Assembly (NCBI RefSeq): GCF_004000235.1
Contig: NZ_RCIO01000001.1
Span: 806,001-870,000, forward strand
DNA from: Mesorhizobium sp. Z1-4
Lineage (GTDB): Bacteria; Pseudomonadota; Alphaproteobacteria; Rhizobiales; Rhizobiaceae
Reading direction: 5' to 3'
Length of the DNA: 64,000 nucleotides
Both the position numbers and the translations under genes were made by a program. Below, piece after piece: positions 25,788 through 34,081 of the stretch; the stretch's first letter is position 1, and each line of letters opens with the position of its first letter. Under the pieces are notes generated by a model that made no database searches, had not been told where the DNA came from, and worked only from the letters and a program-made list of their open reading frames with translations.

Positions 25788-27915
25788 GCCCCGCCTGAGC
25801 GGCCCGGCCAGGCTGCGCCGAGCAAGTCTGGGCATTGCCATATGTCTCTGCCTATTGCTGCCGACGGCACAGGCATGGGCGCAGAAATTCGCACTCTTCG
25901 TCGCGGTGAACGACTATCCCCTGCTTGGCGACGAAGCCACACTCCATGGCCCGGCGAACGATGCCGACCTCATGTCGCGTTATCTTCTGGCGACGCCCGA
26001 GCTCGGTTTCAGCCGCGAACGCGTGACGATCCTCGCCAATGGCGGCATCGCGGCCGACGGCGAACCGACACGGCAGGAAATCGGCGACCGGCTCGAAGCA
26101 TTGGTGCGCACGGTATCGGCCGGCGACTTCGTCTACATCCACTTTGCAGGCCATGGCTCGCGACAGCGGGCTCGAGACCCGCGCACCGAGCCGGACGGGC
26201 TGGACGAGATCTTTCTGCCCTCCGATACGGGGCCGGCCGAAGACGGCACCTATCCCAACGCGTTGGTGGATGACGATCTGGGCGCGGCACTCGATGCGAT
26301 CCGCGCCAGGGGCGCATTCGTCTTCATCCTGTTCGACAGTTGTCATTCGAGCACCGCGACACGCGCCTCCGGCGCGGAACCCGAAGGCACGCAGTACCGC
26401 TGGTTGCCGGAGCCGTACGAACCCGGCGAGGTTCCCGGCGCTGCTGACGCCGCTGCGCGCGAGGCAACGCTGGCCGCCGGCGAAAGCAAAGGAGATGCGG
26501 GCGGGCTTGTCGCGTTCTACGCCGCGCAGACGATCGAAAAGACACCGGAGATGCCGCTGCCGCGCGATGGCGAACAGGCCACAACCTACGGGCTTTTCAG
26601 CTACACAATGCTCAGCGTATTGGCCAAGAACCCTGGTATTACCTATCGCGAGCTAGCACAGGGCATTCTGCACCGATATGCGGCCGGCAATTTCACCAAA
26701 CCGACGCCTCTCTTCGAAGGCGAGCTCGACCGTGTAGTCTTCGGCGAGACGGACCGTGCACCGCGCCTGGCATGGCCGGTCGCAGTCGATGGCGGCAAGG
26801 CGCGGATCGCGGCTGGGGCACTGCAAGGGCTGGAACGCGGCGCCATTCTGGCGCTGCTACCGGACCCGCTGGCGGACGAAGGGCAGGCGCTTGGCTTTTT
26901 GAGAGTTCGCACCAACGACCCGCTGGCGGCAGAGGCAACGCCGGCCCGCTATGGCGGCCTCAACCCGCCGGTGCTCGCCGAGCTGCCCGCAACGGCGGTG
27001 GCGCGCATCGTCGAAAAGCCGCTGTCGTTCAGGCTGCGTGTCGAACTCACCGCCCTGCCCGGCGGTGCGCATAACGATGCTGCCGCCTATGCGCGTCGCG
27101 AGGTGGAGAAGATTGCTGCGGACGAACAGCTTCCCGCCAATCTTGTGGTCGTGCCGCCGGGCGAGCAGGCGGACCTTCAGCTGATCGTTGCATCAACCGG
27201 GGAGTTATATCCCAACGAAAGCGGCGGCGAGCCACGGCTGTGGTTCCTGCCGCCGGGCGGCGAGCTGCCGGCCGACGCCCGCGACAAGCCACACTCGATC
27301 GGCCTTGCAGGCGGCATGACGCCGGAGCAGCAGGCGCAACTGCGTGAAAACTTCGTCGCCGTGTTCCGGGCGACCAGCCTGGCGCAACTGACAGAGCTTT
27401 CCGAACTCGACCGCGGCAAGGTTCGCTTCGGGCTCGAACAGCAGCCAGCGGGTGCCGGCGCGCCACGCAAACTCGAGCGCTCGACCGTTCCGGTTCTGGC
27501 GCGCGGCGACCAGCTCATCTTCAGCATAGACAACCAGTCGACCAAAGCGGTGGATGTGGACATGTTATTGATCGGACCGAACTATTCGATCAAACACATG
27601 CTTGGCCTGCGCTTCCAGCGCGGCGACAACATCAAAGGCGCGCTTGGCGACATCGCCGATGCGGGCACGGGGTTATGGCGCCTGGTGGTGGTGATGCGCG
27701 AGGCAGGCCGCAACTCGGTTCACAGCGACCTGAGCTTTCTCAACCAGATCGGCACGCAGACGCGCGCGCAAGCGGCCACCGGTGCACGCGATTTCGGACA
27801 GCTGCTGAAAGATATCGGCGGCGGCGCGGCAACCCGCGGCGCATCGAGCCTGGCCGGCCGCAATGCTCTCAAAGGTTCGCTCGATATCTTCAATCTCGAG
27901 GCGGTAGGCGGCTGA
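25762..27915 (+). CDS. Exported caspase-family (metacaspase) protein 2
   Basis: A 717-residue protein starting inside the end of caspase gene 1 in another frame. After an arginine-rich lead and hydrophobic core (ASLGIAICLCLLLPTAQAWA) the mature part begins at QKFALFVAVNDYP. His131 in FAGHGS and Cys194 in DSCHSS form the dyad, and DSCHS is typical of true metacaspases. The caspase domain ends near residue 330. About 390 further residues include a segment, RSTVPVLARGDQLIFSIDN then LLIGPNYSIKHM, resembling a DUF4384-like beta domain. The paralogy with gene 1 is limited to the protease domain. Signal peptide and coupled translation suggest both act outside the cytoplasm and together. The start is uncertain. 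Confidence 0.82.
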   Translation: MSKSSARNRPRLSGPARLRRASLGIAICLCLLLPTAQAWAQKFALFVAVNDYPLLGDEATLHGPANDADLMSRYLLATPELGFSRERVTILANGGIAADGEPTRQEIGDRLEALVRTVSAGDFVYIHFAGHGSRQRARDPRTEPDGLDEIFLPSDTGPAEDGTYPNALVDDDLGAALDAIRARGAFVFILFDSCHSSTATRASGAEPEGTQYRWLPEPYEPGEVPGAADAAAREATLAAGESKGDAGGLVAFYAAQTIEKTPEMPLPRDGEQATTYGLFSYTMLSVLAKNPGITYRELAQGILHRYAAGNFTKPTPLFEGELDRVVFGETDRAPRLAWPVAVDGGKARIAAGALQGLERGAILALLPDPLADEGQALGFLRVRTNDPLAAEATPARYGGLNPPVLAELPATAVARIVEKPLSFRLRVELTALPGGAHNDAAAYARREVEKIAADEQLPANLVVVPPGEQADLQLIVASTGELYPNESGGEPRLWFLPPGGELPADARDKPHSIGLAGGMTPEQQAQLRENFVAVFRATSLAQLTELSELDRGKVRFGLEQQPAGAGAPRKLERSTVPVLARGDQLIFSIDNQSTKAVDVDMLLIGPNYSIKHMLGLRFQRGDNIKGALGDIADAGTGLWRLVVVMREAGRNSVHSDLSFLNQIGTQTRAQAATGARDFGQLLKDIGGGAATRGASSLAGRNALKGSLDIFNLEAVGG

Positions 27916-27969
27916 CGAAGCCCGGCCCGCCTGACCCTGACCAAAACTCCGAGCAGTTGCCGCCGGCCC

Positions 27970-28611
27970 CTACAGTTCTCCCTGCGCGACCTGCCAGCCG
28001 GCCTCACCGGTCCCCGCAGATGGAAGCCGGTCCCACATACTTGTCGCGGCGTTATGGGCGGCGTCGAGTATGTCCTCGGCAATTTCGGTTTCGGGGATTG
28101 CGCGAGCGACAATCATTCCGCCGATACACAGCGCAGTGAGCGAAAGAGCCTGGGAGCGCCTGCTTGCTGGGTCCCCTTCCAGATTCATCTCAAACAGCCA
28201 TGCCATGGCCTCGACCAGACGCCGGTAGCTGTCACGCACACGCGGGCCCGAATTGGCGACGTCGGTGGCGTACGCAATCAAGGGACACTGTCCGTCGCGG
28301 TCCCGCAGATGGCGGCGCGACAGGTAGGCATCGACCATCCGTTTTGCCATCACCAGCTGGCAGGCGGCCGGATCGATACCTTCGTCCCGTCGCCACTGCG
28401 CGCCGCGCCCGTCGAGAAACCCGATCATGGCATCGGCAAACAGCTCTTCCTTGCTCGTGAAATGAGAGTAGAAGCCTCCGCGCGTCAGATCGGCTTCAGC
28501 CATGACCTGGTCGATCGTTACACGATCATAGCCGTGCCGGTTGAACAGAACGCGCGCGGCTTCGAGTATCCGCAGCCGCGTTTTTGACTTGTGATCCTTG
28601 GGGTACGGCAT
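27970..28611 (-). CDS. TetR/AcrR family regulator
   Basis: A 213-residue regulator with an N-terminal helix-turn-helix (ILEAARVLFNRHGYDRVTIDQVM, then GGFYSHFTSKEELFADAM) at residues about 12-60. The C-terminal domain has paired cysteines and a conserved CPLIAYATDVANSG segment, like the AcrR/YxaF-type group that includes NemR relatives. The ATG at 28611 is preceded by TGGAGA; an upstream in-frame extension would read through the operator. It is divergent from the YCII gene, with a very long palindrome between the two, so it probably represses that gene and itself. Confidence 0.85.
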   Translation of the reverse strand: MPYPKDHKSKTRLRILEAARVLFNRHGYDRVTIDQVMAEADLTRGGFYSHFTSKEELFADAMIGFLDGRGAQWRRDEGIDPAACQLVMAKRMVDAYLSRRHLRDRDGQCPLIAYATDVANSGPRVRDSYRRLVEAMAWLFEMNLEGDPASRRSQALSLTALCIGGMIVARAIPETEIAEDILDAAHNAATSMWDRLPSAGTGEAGWQVAQGEL

Positions 28612-28643
28612 AGCCACTTCTCCATATGTCACCAGCCTTAGCA

Positions 28644-28679
28644 GGAAGCAGAATATGTTCTTGAACATATTCTGCTTCC
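28644..28679. promoter_or_regulatory. Perfect 17-bp-arm palindrome, TetR operator candidate
   Basis: The left arm (28644-28660) and right arm (28663-28679) are exact inverse complements over 17 bases with only TT between them; the core reads GAATATGTTC then GAACATATTC. It lies between the divergent TetR and YCII genes, 33 bases from the TetR start and 52 from the YCII start. Such length suggests two regulator dimers could bind. Confidence 0.75.
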
Positions 28680-28730
28680 CCACATTCTACCACTCGGATT
28701 CAACTTCAACGTACATATGGAGAGAGACCA

Positions 28731-29036
28731 ATGCCAAAATTTGTTCTCGCGTTCCGGGGCGGCATGCCAAAAAGCCCGGACGAAGGCCAGAAGATGATGA
28801 CCGAATGGAATGCATGGATGGCCGAGCTCGGCCCAGCCCTGGTCGACAAGGGTGCCGGCTTCGGCAAATCGCATTTTCTCACCGGCCCGGACAGTGAGGG
28901 AAAAGCCGGCGACGCGCTTTCAGGTTATTCGCTGGTGGAAGCCAAGGATACCGACGCGGCACTCGCCATGGCGCGCAAGAACCCGATCTTCTCGCTCGGC
29001 GGAACGATCGAAGTTGCCGAATGCATGCAGATGTAA
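28731..29036 (+). CDS. YCII-related small protein
   Basis: A 101-residue protein of the YCII/DGPF type, a small dimeric alpha-beta fold. It begins MPKFVLAFRGGMPKSPDE and has the ending SLGGTIEVAECMQM, common in alphaproteobacterial members. A central SGYSLVEAKDTDAALAMA helix precedes the final strand. The enzymatic role of the family is mostly unknown. GGAGAGA lies before the ATG. It is divergent from, and presumably controlled by, the TetR regulator through the long palindrome. A hairpin follows the stop codon. Confidence 0.8.
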   Translation: MPKFVLAFRGGMPKSPDEGQKMMTEWNAWMAELGPALVDKGAGFGKSHFLTGPDSEGKAGDALSGYSLVEAKDTDAALAMARKNPIFSLGGTIEVAECMQM

Positions 29037-29045
29037 CGTCAGAAG

Positions 29046-29065
29046 AGGGGTGAACGAGCACCCCT
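29046..29065 (+). terminator. Hairpin after YCII gene
   Basis: AGGGGTG (29046-29052) and CACCCCT (29059-29065) pair perfectly around a six-base loop, ten bases after the YCII stop codon. A T-run is lacking. Confidence 0.5.
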
Positions 29066-29133
29066 GGCGAACATTTCCTCGTCAATAGAGCCCATTATGC
29101 GCGCCAGAGCATCATGGCGGCAATTCGGGAGAA

Positions 29134-29162
29134 GGGCCGTGCTGCATCAGCCGGCACGGCCC
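29134..29162 (-). terminator. Terminator of tRNA-Arg
   Basis: GGGCCGTGC (29134-29142) and GCACGGCCC (29154-29162) form a nine-pair GC-rich stem. Read on the minus strand it lies about 60 bases past the tRNA 3' end and is followed by TTCTCCC, so it fits as the tRNA terminator. Confidence 0.6.
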
Positions 29163-29224
29163 TGACGCCAAGCACACTTTCACGGACATCGCTGCCCGCC
29201 TGCAATGAGGGAATTGTTGTGAAA

Positions 29225-29301
29225 TGGCGCGCCCGAAAGGATTCGAACCTCTGACCCCCAGATTCGTAGTCTGGTGCTCTATCCAGCTGAGCTACGGGCG
29301 C
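29225..29301 (-). tRNA. tRNA-Arg (anticodon ACG)
   Basis: The minus strand reads GCGCCCGTAGCTCAGCTGGA and folds as a standard cloverleaf. The acceptor stem GCGCCCG pairs with CGGGCGC. The anticodon arm has stem CCAGA/TCTGG around loop CTACGAA, giving ACG, and the T arm carries GGTTCGAATCC. The discriminator base is G and CCA is encoded, for 77 bases in all. The A at position 34 would be converted to inosine by TadA to read CGU, CGC and CGA. No integrase or phage gene is next to it. Confidence 0.97.
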
Positions 29302-29509
29302 GTTGCGGACAGCCAATTGGCCACCGCAATCTCCGGCCAAAGCCGAAGATTGGGCTACCTAGCGAGTGAAGGCCGGAAAAGCAAGAAGCTCCGCCCTCAA
29401 TTTTTCGAGGGCTGCCAGATTTGCCAGGACCGGCCCTTTGCCGGCGCGCGCCGCAGGACAAGAGTGCGAAACGATACAGGCCAGCGGGTCCAATCCGCTC
29501 TCGCGTGGA

Positions 29510-30997
29510 TTATGCAGGCCGGCGCATCGCGGTTCGAGCTTCGTCCAGATTGACCGGCTGATCGGGAATGGTGATGGCGAAGACGGTGCTGCCGCCGATG
29601 CTCTCCACAAGCTCCAGCGTGCCGCCATGGGCCCGCACCAGCTCGTTGGCAATCGCAAGGCCAAGCCCGGTTCCGCCGCTGCGAGCCGAACCGCGGAAAG
29701 CCGCGAACAGATTCTCCCGCGCTTTCTTCGGCAAACCGGGGCCGGTGTCGGCAACCGTGACCTTGCAGACTGTGCCGGTGCGCTCGGCAGCGATGGTGAG
29801 ACGCCGTACCAATGCCGCATCCCTATCTCCGGCCATCGCCTGGACGGCGTTGCGGCCGAGGTTGGACAGGACGCGGAAAAACTGCTCGGCGTCGGCATCG
29901 ATTTCGAGGTCGGGGGCAACTTCATTCACGAACTCGATGCCGGGTGAGGAATCGATGCTCAGCAGTCCGATGACATCATCGACCAGCATGGATAGCCGCA
30001 CACGGCGGCGCGAGGGTGGCGCTTCCTGCGTGCGGCCATAAGCGAGCACGCCCTCCGTGTAAGCCACGGCGCGGTCGATGGCGCGGACAAGCTTGGGCGC
30101 GAAGGTCTGCACAGTTGGATCCTTCACCAGCCGCAGGCGGTCGGAGATGAGCTGCGCCGAGGCCAGGATGTTGCGCATGTCGTGATTGATCTTGGAGACG
30201 GCGAGGCCAAGGTCGGCCAGATGTTTCTGCTCGGCAAGGGTGCGCTGCAAGGTCGTCTGCATGCTCGCCAGCTCGCGTTCGGCAACGCCCAGCTCGTCGG
30301 CCCGCTCGCGCGGGCTGATGATGCGACCGGCATCCTCCGGCGCCTGAGCAAAGGTCAGCATCGATTGCGTCATGCGCCGCACGGGACGGATCATCATCCG
30401 GTTGATTGCGTAGAAGACCAGCGTCGCGGTGATCAGCGAGATCAGCAGCGACAGCCCGGCAACGTTGCGTGAAAAGGTCAGCATCGCCTGGCGTAGTTGC
30501 GTGTCCGGAACGATAAGCTCGAATACCTTGTCGCTGTCGCCGACGGGGCCGGTAACCCGCAGCGTCTTGTCGCCACCGTAGAACAGGGTATCGAGCGCAC
30601 CTGCAATGGCCAGCATCGGGCCGCCGGCCTCCAGATCGATATGCAAATCGACATGCGGCGGCATTTCGGTCACCACCAGCAGGCGCGATTCGCCTTCATC
30701 GCGCACGGCGATGGCCTTGGCACCCAGCGACATCAATACGTCGTCCTGCGCCACCTGGGACAGGTCCATCGGGTCGGCATGCATGAGCACGGTTGCGACA
30801 GATGCCGCCGTGCCCAACCGCTCACCCAGCCACTGCAGGCGGAAATTCGCTACCGATGGCAGGAATATCAGAACCTCGGCCAGCATCACGAACAACACCG
30901 TGAGCAAAAGCAGCTTGGTCGAAAGTCCGCGTGTCAAAGGGACATTGCGGGCACTCTCGCCTCGCGAGTGGCTGCCAGTTTCCTCACCTGCCGACAT
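29510..30997 (-). CDS. Sensor histidine kinase
   Basis: A 495-residue membrane kinase. Transmembrane helices lie near residues 27-48 and 180-200, enclosing a periplasmic domain of about 130 residues. A HAMP-like linker (NRMMIRPVRRMTQSM) and a coiled segment follow. The phosphoacceptor is His272 in VSKINHDMRNILASAQ. The ATPase domain has N (LSNLGRNAVQ), G1 (VADTGPGLP) and G2 (GGTGLGLAI) boxes. No response regulator lies nearby, so its partner is elsewhere. It is the last gene of a leftward four-gene group, 39 bases behind the flavoprotein gene. The ATG at 30997 was preferred over an upstream TTG. Confidence 0.9.
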   Translation of the reverse strand: MSAGEETGSHSRGESARNVPLTRGLSTKLLLLTVLFVMLAEVLIFLPSVANFRLQWLGERLGTAASVATVLMHADPMDLSQVAQDDVLMSLGAKAIAVRDEGESRLLVVTEMPPHVDLHIDLEAGGPMLAIAGALDTLFYGGDKTLRVTGPVGDSDKVFELIVPDTQLRQAMLTFSRNVAGLSLLISLITATLVFYAINRMMIRPVRRMTQSMLTFAQAPEDAGRIISPRERADELGVAERELASMQTTLQRTLAEQKHLADLGLAVSKINHDMRNILASAQLISDRLRLVKDPTVQTFAPKLVRAIDRAVAYTEGVLAYGRTQEAPPSRRRVRLSMLVDDVIGLLSIDSSPGIEFVNEVAPDLEIDADAEQFFRVLSNLGRNAVQAMAGDRDAALVRRLTIAAERTGTVCKVTVADTGPGLPKKARENLFAAFRGSARSGGTGLGLAIANELVRAHGGTLELVESIGGSTVFAITIPDQPVNLDEARTAMRRPA

Positions 30998-31036
30998 CGC
31001 CGTCCTCAAGCGGTCCTGCGCGCCGCCGGTGCAGGT

Positions 31037-32464
31037 TCAGCCGAAGCGGCGCAGAAACCGAACCAGCCGGCGCACAGAAGGTTTGCGCGTTGCAGAAGCA
31101 AAATAGGTGATTGCCGCGCGTTTGCCAATTTCGGTCATGGTCGGATAGGGCGGCACGTAGGCCGTCATATCCCGCAGAGTGAGCCCCTTGGAGATGGCGA
31201 GCGCCCAGATGTTGATCATCTCGCCGGCATTGGCGCCGACGATGCCGGCACCCAGTATGCGGCCACGCTTTCCTGCAATCACCTTGATGAAACCGCCGGT
31301 CTTGCGTTCGGCCTGCGCGCGGTCGTTTTCCGCATAGGGCCAGCGCAGCACGGAGAGCTCGCCGCCCTCGCTGACCGCGTCCGCCTCGGTCATGCCGACC
31401 TGCGCGAGCTCCGGGTCGGTATATGTCGCCCACGGGATGATGGAGCGGTTTTCTCGCGCCGGGAGGCGAAACAGAAGCGCGCGCACGACAAGCCCGCCAT
31501 GATAACCCGCCACATGGGTGAACTGCAGGCCGCCGGCAACGTCTCCGATCGCGTAGACCCTGCGATTGGTGGTCCGCAGCTTGTCGCTGACCTTGATGCC
31601 ACGCCGTTCATAGGCGATGCCGGCGTCGTCGAGGCCAAGGTCCGAAACATTGGCGGAACGGCCCGCGGCAACGAGAATGTGCGAACCGTCGATATGGGTC
31701 GCGCCCGACTTGCTCTCGACATGCACGCGCACGCCGGAGCGGCCGCGCTTTTCGGCCTTCACCACCCTGGTGCCTTCGTGGATGACGATGCCTTCGCCGC
31801 GCAGGCGCCGCAATGCGATGGCCGCAAGTTCGGGATCGTCCTTGCCCAGCGCGGTCAGCGCCTCGACGACGGTCACGTCGGAGCCCAGCCGGCGATGCGC
31901 CTGCGCCATCTCCATACCGATCGGCCCGCCGCCGATGACAATCAGATGGGCCGGCTTGCGCGTCTGTTCGAAGACCGTCTCGTTGGTGAAGTAGCCGACA
32001 TCCTCAAGACCGGGAATGGGCGGCACCAGCGGCGAAGAGCCTGTAGCGACGACAAAGCGCCGGGCGCGTATCTCGAATTCGCCTGCACGCACGGTCCTGC
32101 GGTTGACGAACTTCGCCTCGTCCTGAATGACCCGTACACCGAGCGCGGTGAAGCGCTCCACCGAGTCGTTGGGTGCGATGGCGTCGATGACCGAACGGAT
32201 GTGCTTGTGCACTTTGCGGAAATCGACTTCGGGCTCGACATCGGAAATGCCGAAGGCGGAAGCCTGGCGCATCGACTGCGCAATTTTTCCGGCGGCGATC
32301 ATCGCCTTGGAGGGAACGCAACCGTAGTTGAGGCAGTCGCCGCCCATCTTGCCGCGCTCGATGAGTACGACGGGAACACCGAACGCAGCGCAGGCGGCGG
32401 CGACGGTGAGCCCGCCGGACCCGCCCCCGATCACACAGACGTCGGGCTTCAATAGCGTGGACAT
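31037..32464 (-). CDS. FAD-dependent pyridine nucleotide-disulfide reductase, MerA-like
   Basis: A 475-residue flavoenzyme. FAD binding is at VIGGGSGG (residues 11-18), the redox disulfide is Cys44/Cys49 in GGDCLNYGCVPSK, NAD(P) binding is at VIGGGPIGMEMA, and GDVAGG marks the second FAD contact. The C-terminal interface has PPYPTMTEIGKRA, with Tyr where lipoamide dehydrogenases have the catalytic His, as in mercuric reductases. There is no N-terminal metal-binding domain and no C-terminal Cys pair, so mercury as substrate is doubtful. It lies in an operon behind DUF547 and TVP38 genes, a combination seen in other bacteria. Substrate unknown. Confidence 0.85.
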   Translation of the reverse strand: MSTLLKPDVCVIGGGSGGLTVAAACAAFGVPVVLIERGKMGGDCLNYGCVPSKAMIAAGKIAQSMRQASAFGISDVEPEVDFRKVHKHIRSVIDAIAPNDSVERFTALGVRVIQDEAKFVNRRTVRAGEFEIRARRFVVATGSSPLVPPIPGLEDVGYFTNETVFEQTRKPAHLIVIGGGPIGMEMAQAHRRLGSDVTVVEALTALGKDDPELAAIALRRLRGEGIVIHEGTRVVKAEKRGRSGVRVHVESKSGATHIDGSHILVAAGRSANVSDLGLDDAGIAYERRGIKVSDKLRTTNRRVYAIGDVAGGLQFTHVAGYHGGLVVRALLFRLPARENRSIIPWATYTDPELAQVGMTEADAVSEGGELSVLRWPYAENDRAQAERKTGGFIKVIAGKRGRILGAGIVGANAGEMINIWALAISKGLTLRDMTAYVPPYPTMTEIGKRAAITYFASATRKPSVRRLVRFLRRFG

Positions 32465-32487
32465 GAAACGGCGATCCTCTTCGATGG

Positions 32488-33243
32488 CTATTTGCGGGCC
32501 AACCGGCCGCGCACCGTGCGCACAATAGTGGGAATTGCGGCGACGACAGCCAGAAATACAAAGGCCAATGTAATCTCAGGCGTGACCAGATTGGCAACCG
32601 ACGGCTCTTCGCCGGCGGCCCGCGCTGCGTCGAGTACGGAGCCGACGCCCTGCCCGAGCCAGGCATAAGCGAAGGTGCCGGGCAGGATGCCGATGAACGT
32701 CGCGGCGACATAGCTGCGCAGCGGCACCTTGAAGAGCGCCGGCACAATGTTGATGACAAAAAACGGGAACACAGGCGCAAGGCGCAGCACGAGCAGGTAG
32801 CCGAAAGCGTTTTCCTCAAAGCCATCGGCCAGCCGCGCGGCCGGGCCGCTGACGCGCCGCCGCAAGGCATCGCCAAACGCGCTGCGGGCGGCGAGGAAAA
32901 GGAACGTTGCACCGAGGGTTGCCGCGAACGCCACAAGCAACCCGCCCTGAAGCCAACCGAAGAGGAAACCGGCAAAGATCGTCAGCACCGACGCGGCGGG
33001 AAACGAAAACGCCGTCGCCAGCACATAAACCACAAAAAAGAGCAGCGGCGCCGCAACGGGGTAATCCGCCACCATCGCCAGCAGCGCGCCGCTGCTTTCG
33101 GAGAGATAGCCAAGGCTCAGAAATCGATGCCAGCCCATGGCATATCCGAATGCGAGGCCAGCCAGAACGACCAGAAACGGGAGATACCGCCAGTAACCCT
33201 TACCGCCTCGCTCGACGGGCGCATCGTCACCTTGTGGTGCCAT
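32488..33243 (-). CDS. TVP38/TMEM64 (DedA-like) membrane protein
   Basis: A 251-residue inner-membrane protein with about six hydrophobic stretches. The family core is clear: FSFPAASVLTIFAGFLFGWLQG, followed by the GATFLFLAARSAFGD helix, then LRLAPVFPFFVINIVPALFKV and a terminal helix before a basic tail. These proteins share the DedA fold and may act in lipid or ion transport. GAGGAGG stands directly before the ATG at 33243, so longer versions were rejected. It lies seven bases behind the DUF547 stop and 23 before the flavoprotein gene. Confidence 0.88.
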   Translation of the reverse strand: MAPQGDDAPVERGGKGYWRYLPFLVVLAGLAFGYAMGWHRFLSLGYLSESSGALLAMVADYPVAAPLLFFVVYVLATAFSFPAASVLTIFAGFLFGWLQGGLLVAFAATLGATFLFLAARSAFGDALRRRVSGPAARLADGFEENAFGYLLVLRLAPVFPFFVINIVPALFKVPLRSYVAATFIGILPGTFAYAWLGQGVGSVLDAARAAGEEPSVANLVTPEITLAFVFLAVVAAIPTIVRTVRGRLARK

Positions 33244-33250
33244 GACCTCC

Positions 33251-34081
33251 TCAGGCCTCGTTGAGTTGCCAATCATATCGGTAGCCCCCGATCGAAGCAG
33301 TTTCAATTTGTCGCGCATGCGCCGGATTGGCAAAAGCGAGCCAGTGCCGCTTCAAACCACGGCGGCCGCCGAAATCTCCGGCATACCAAGAGTAGATTTT
33401 CGAGGCGGTGATCCTGCCCTTCGAAACGGCGATACCCCGGGGATGATTGACATATTCCGCTGCGCCCTGCGCCAGCAGTGCCTCGACGTTTGGGCCGGTG
33501 TAGGCGCGGGTGGCAAGGTTCGGACAGGAGTATGAGGCGCAGTTGAGACCGTAGTGACTGAGGGGGTCCCCGAAGAGCGGCCGAACAATCTCGTGCTCGA
33601 TGTCATCGAGCGACAGCTCGATGCCCGCAATCGAAAGCAGCTTGCGCGACCACGGCCCGCGCCCGAAGAGCCCGCCTCCGCCCAGGTCGATTTCGCGAAT
33701 GGAGCCGACCGGGTAATGGTCGAGCACGACTTCCAGCGTCTTGGCGTTGTAGAGGTTGATCCAATAGGCATGCGCCTCGGCGGCCGACAGCCAAGACGGC
33801 TCGACCTTGCCCAGCTCTGCAAGGTAAGCGCGCAGCGCGTCCAGTCCTTCTGCCCTGAAACGCCTATAGTTCACGGCATTGTAGCCGCTGCCGTCCGGCA
33901 CGACATAAGCCTGTAACAAACGATCGAAACCGCTGTGGTCAGCGGCAATGCTTCCGCGCGGCGCAAGCTGCCGCATTGCGGCTCGAGCGACGGTCGGCAC
34001 TGCTGCCATGGCGGCCACCGCTGCGGTGCCTGCCAGGAGTCGTCGGCGGCTGAAAATCTCGGCGGCGGGGTTCTCGGTCAA
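33251..34081 (-). CDS. Exported DUF547 protein
   Basis: A 276-residue protein with a twin-arginine-like lead (SRRRLLAG, hydrophobic core, ending in ARA), so probably exported. DUF547 features include NAVNYRRFRAEG, the helix AEAHAYWINLYNAKTLEVVLDHYP, and HYGLNCASYSCPNL with two cysteines. The family is distantly related to papain-like folds, but no reaction is established. The only possible start is a TTG at 34081, because an in-frame stop lies just before it and the next Met falls inside the signal sequence. It heads the leftward DUF547-TVP38-reductase-kinase group. Confidence 0.82.
   Translation of the reverse strand: MTENPAAEIFSRRRLLAGTAAVAAMAAVPTVARAAMRQLAPRGSIAADHSGFDRLLQAYVVPDGSGYNAVNYRRFRAEGLDALRAYLAELGKVEPSWLSAAEAHAYWINLYNAKTLEVVLDHYPVGSIREIDLGGGGLFGRGPWSRKLLSIAGIELSLDDIEHEIVRPLFGDPLSHYGLNCASYSCPNLATRAYTGPNVEALLAQGAAEYVNHPRGIAVSKGRITASKIYSWYAGDFGGRRGLKRHWLAFANPAHARQIETASIGGYRYDWQLNEA

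Noticed and set aside
29225-29301. tRNA-Arg as an integration site of a mobile element
   Set aside because: No integrase, no direct repeat of the tRNA 3' end and no foreign-looking genes are next to it.
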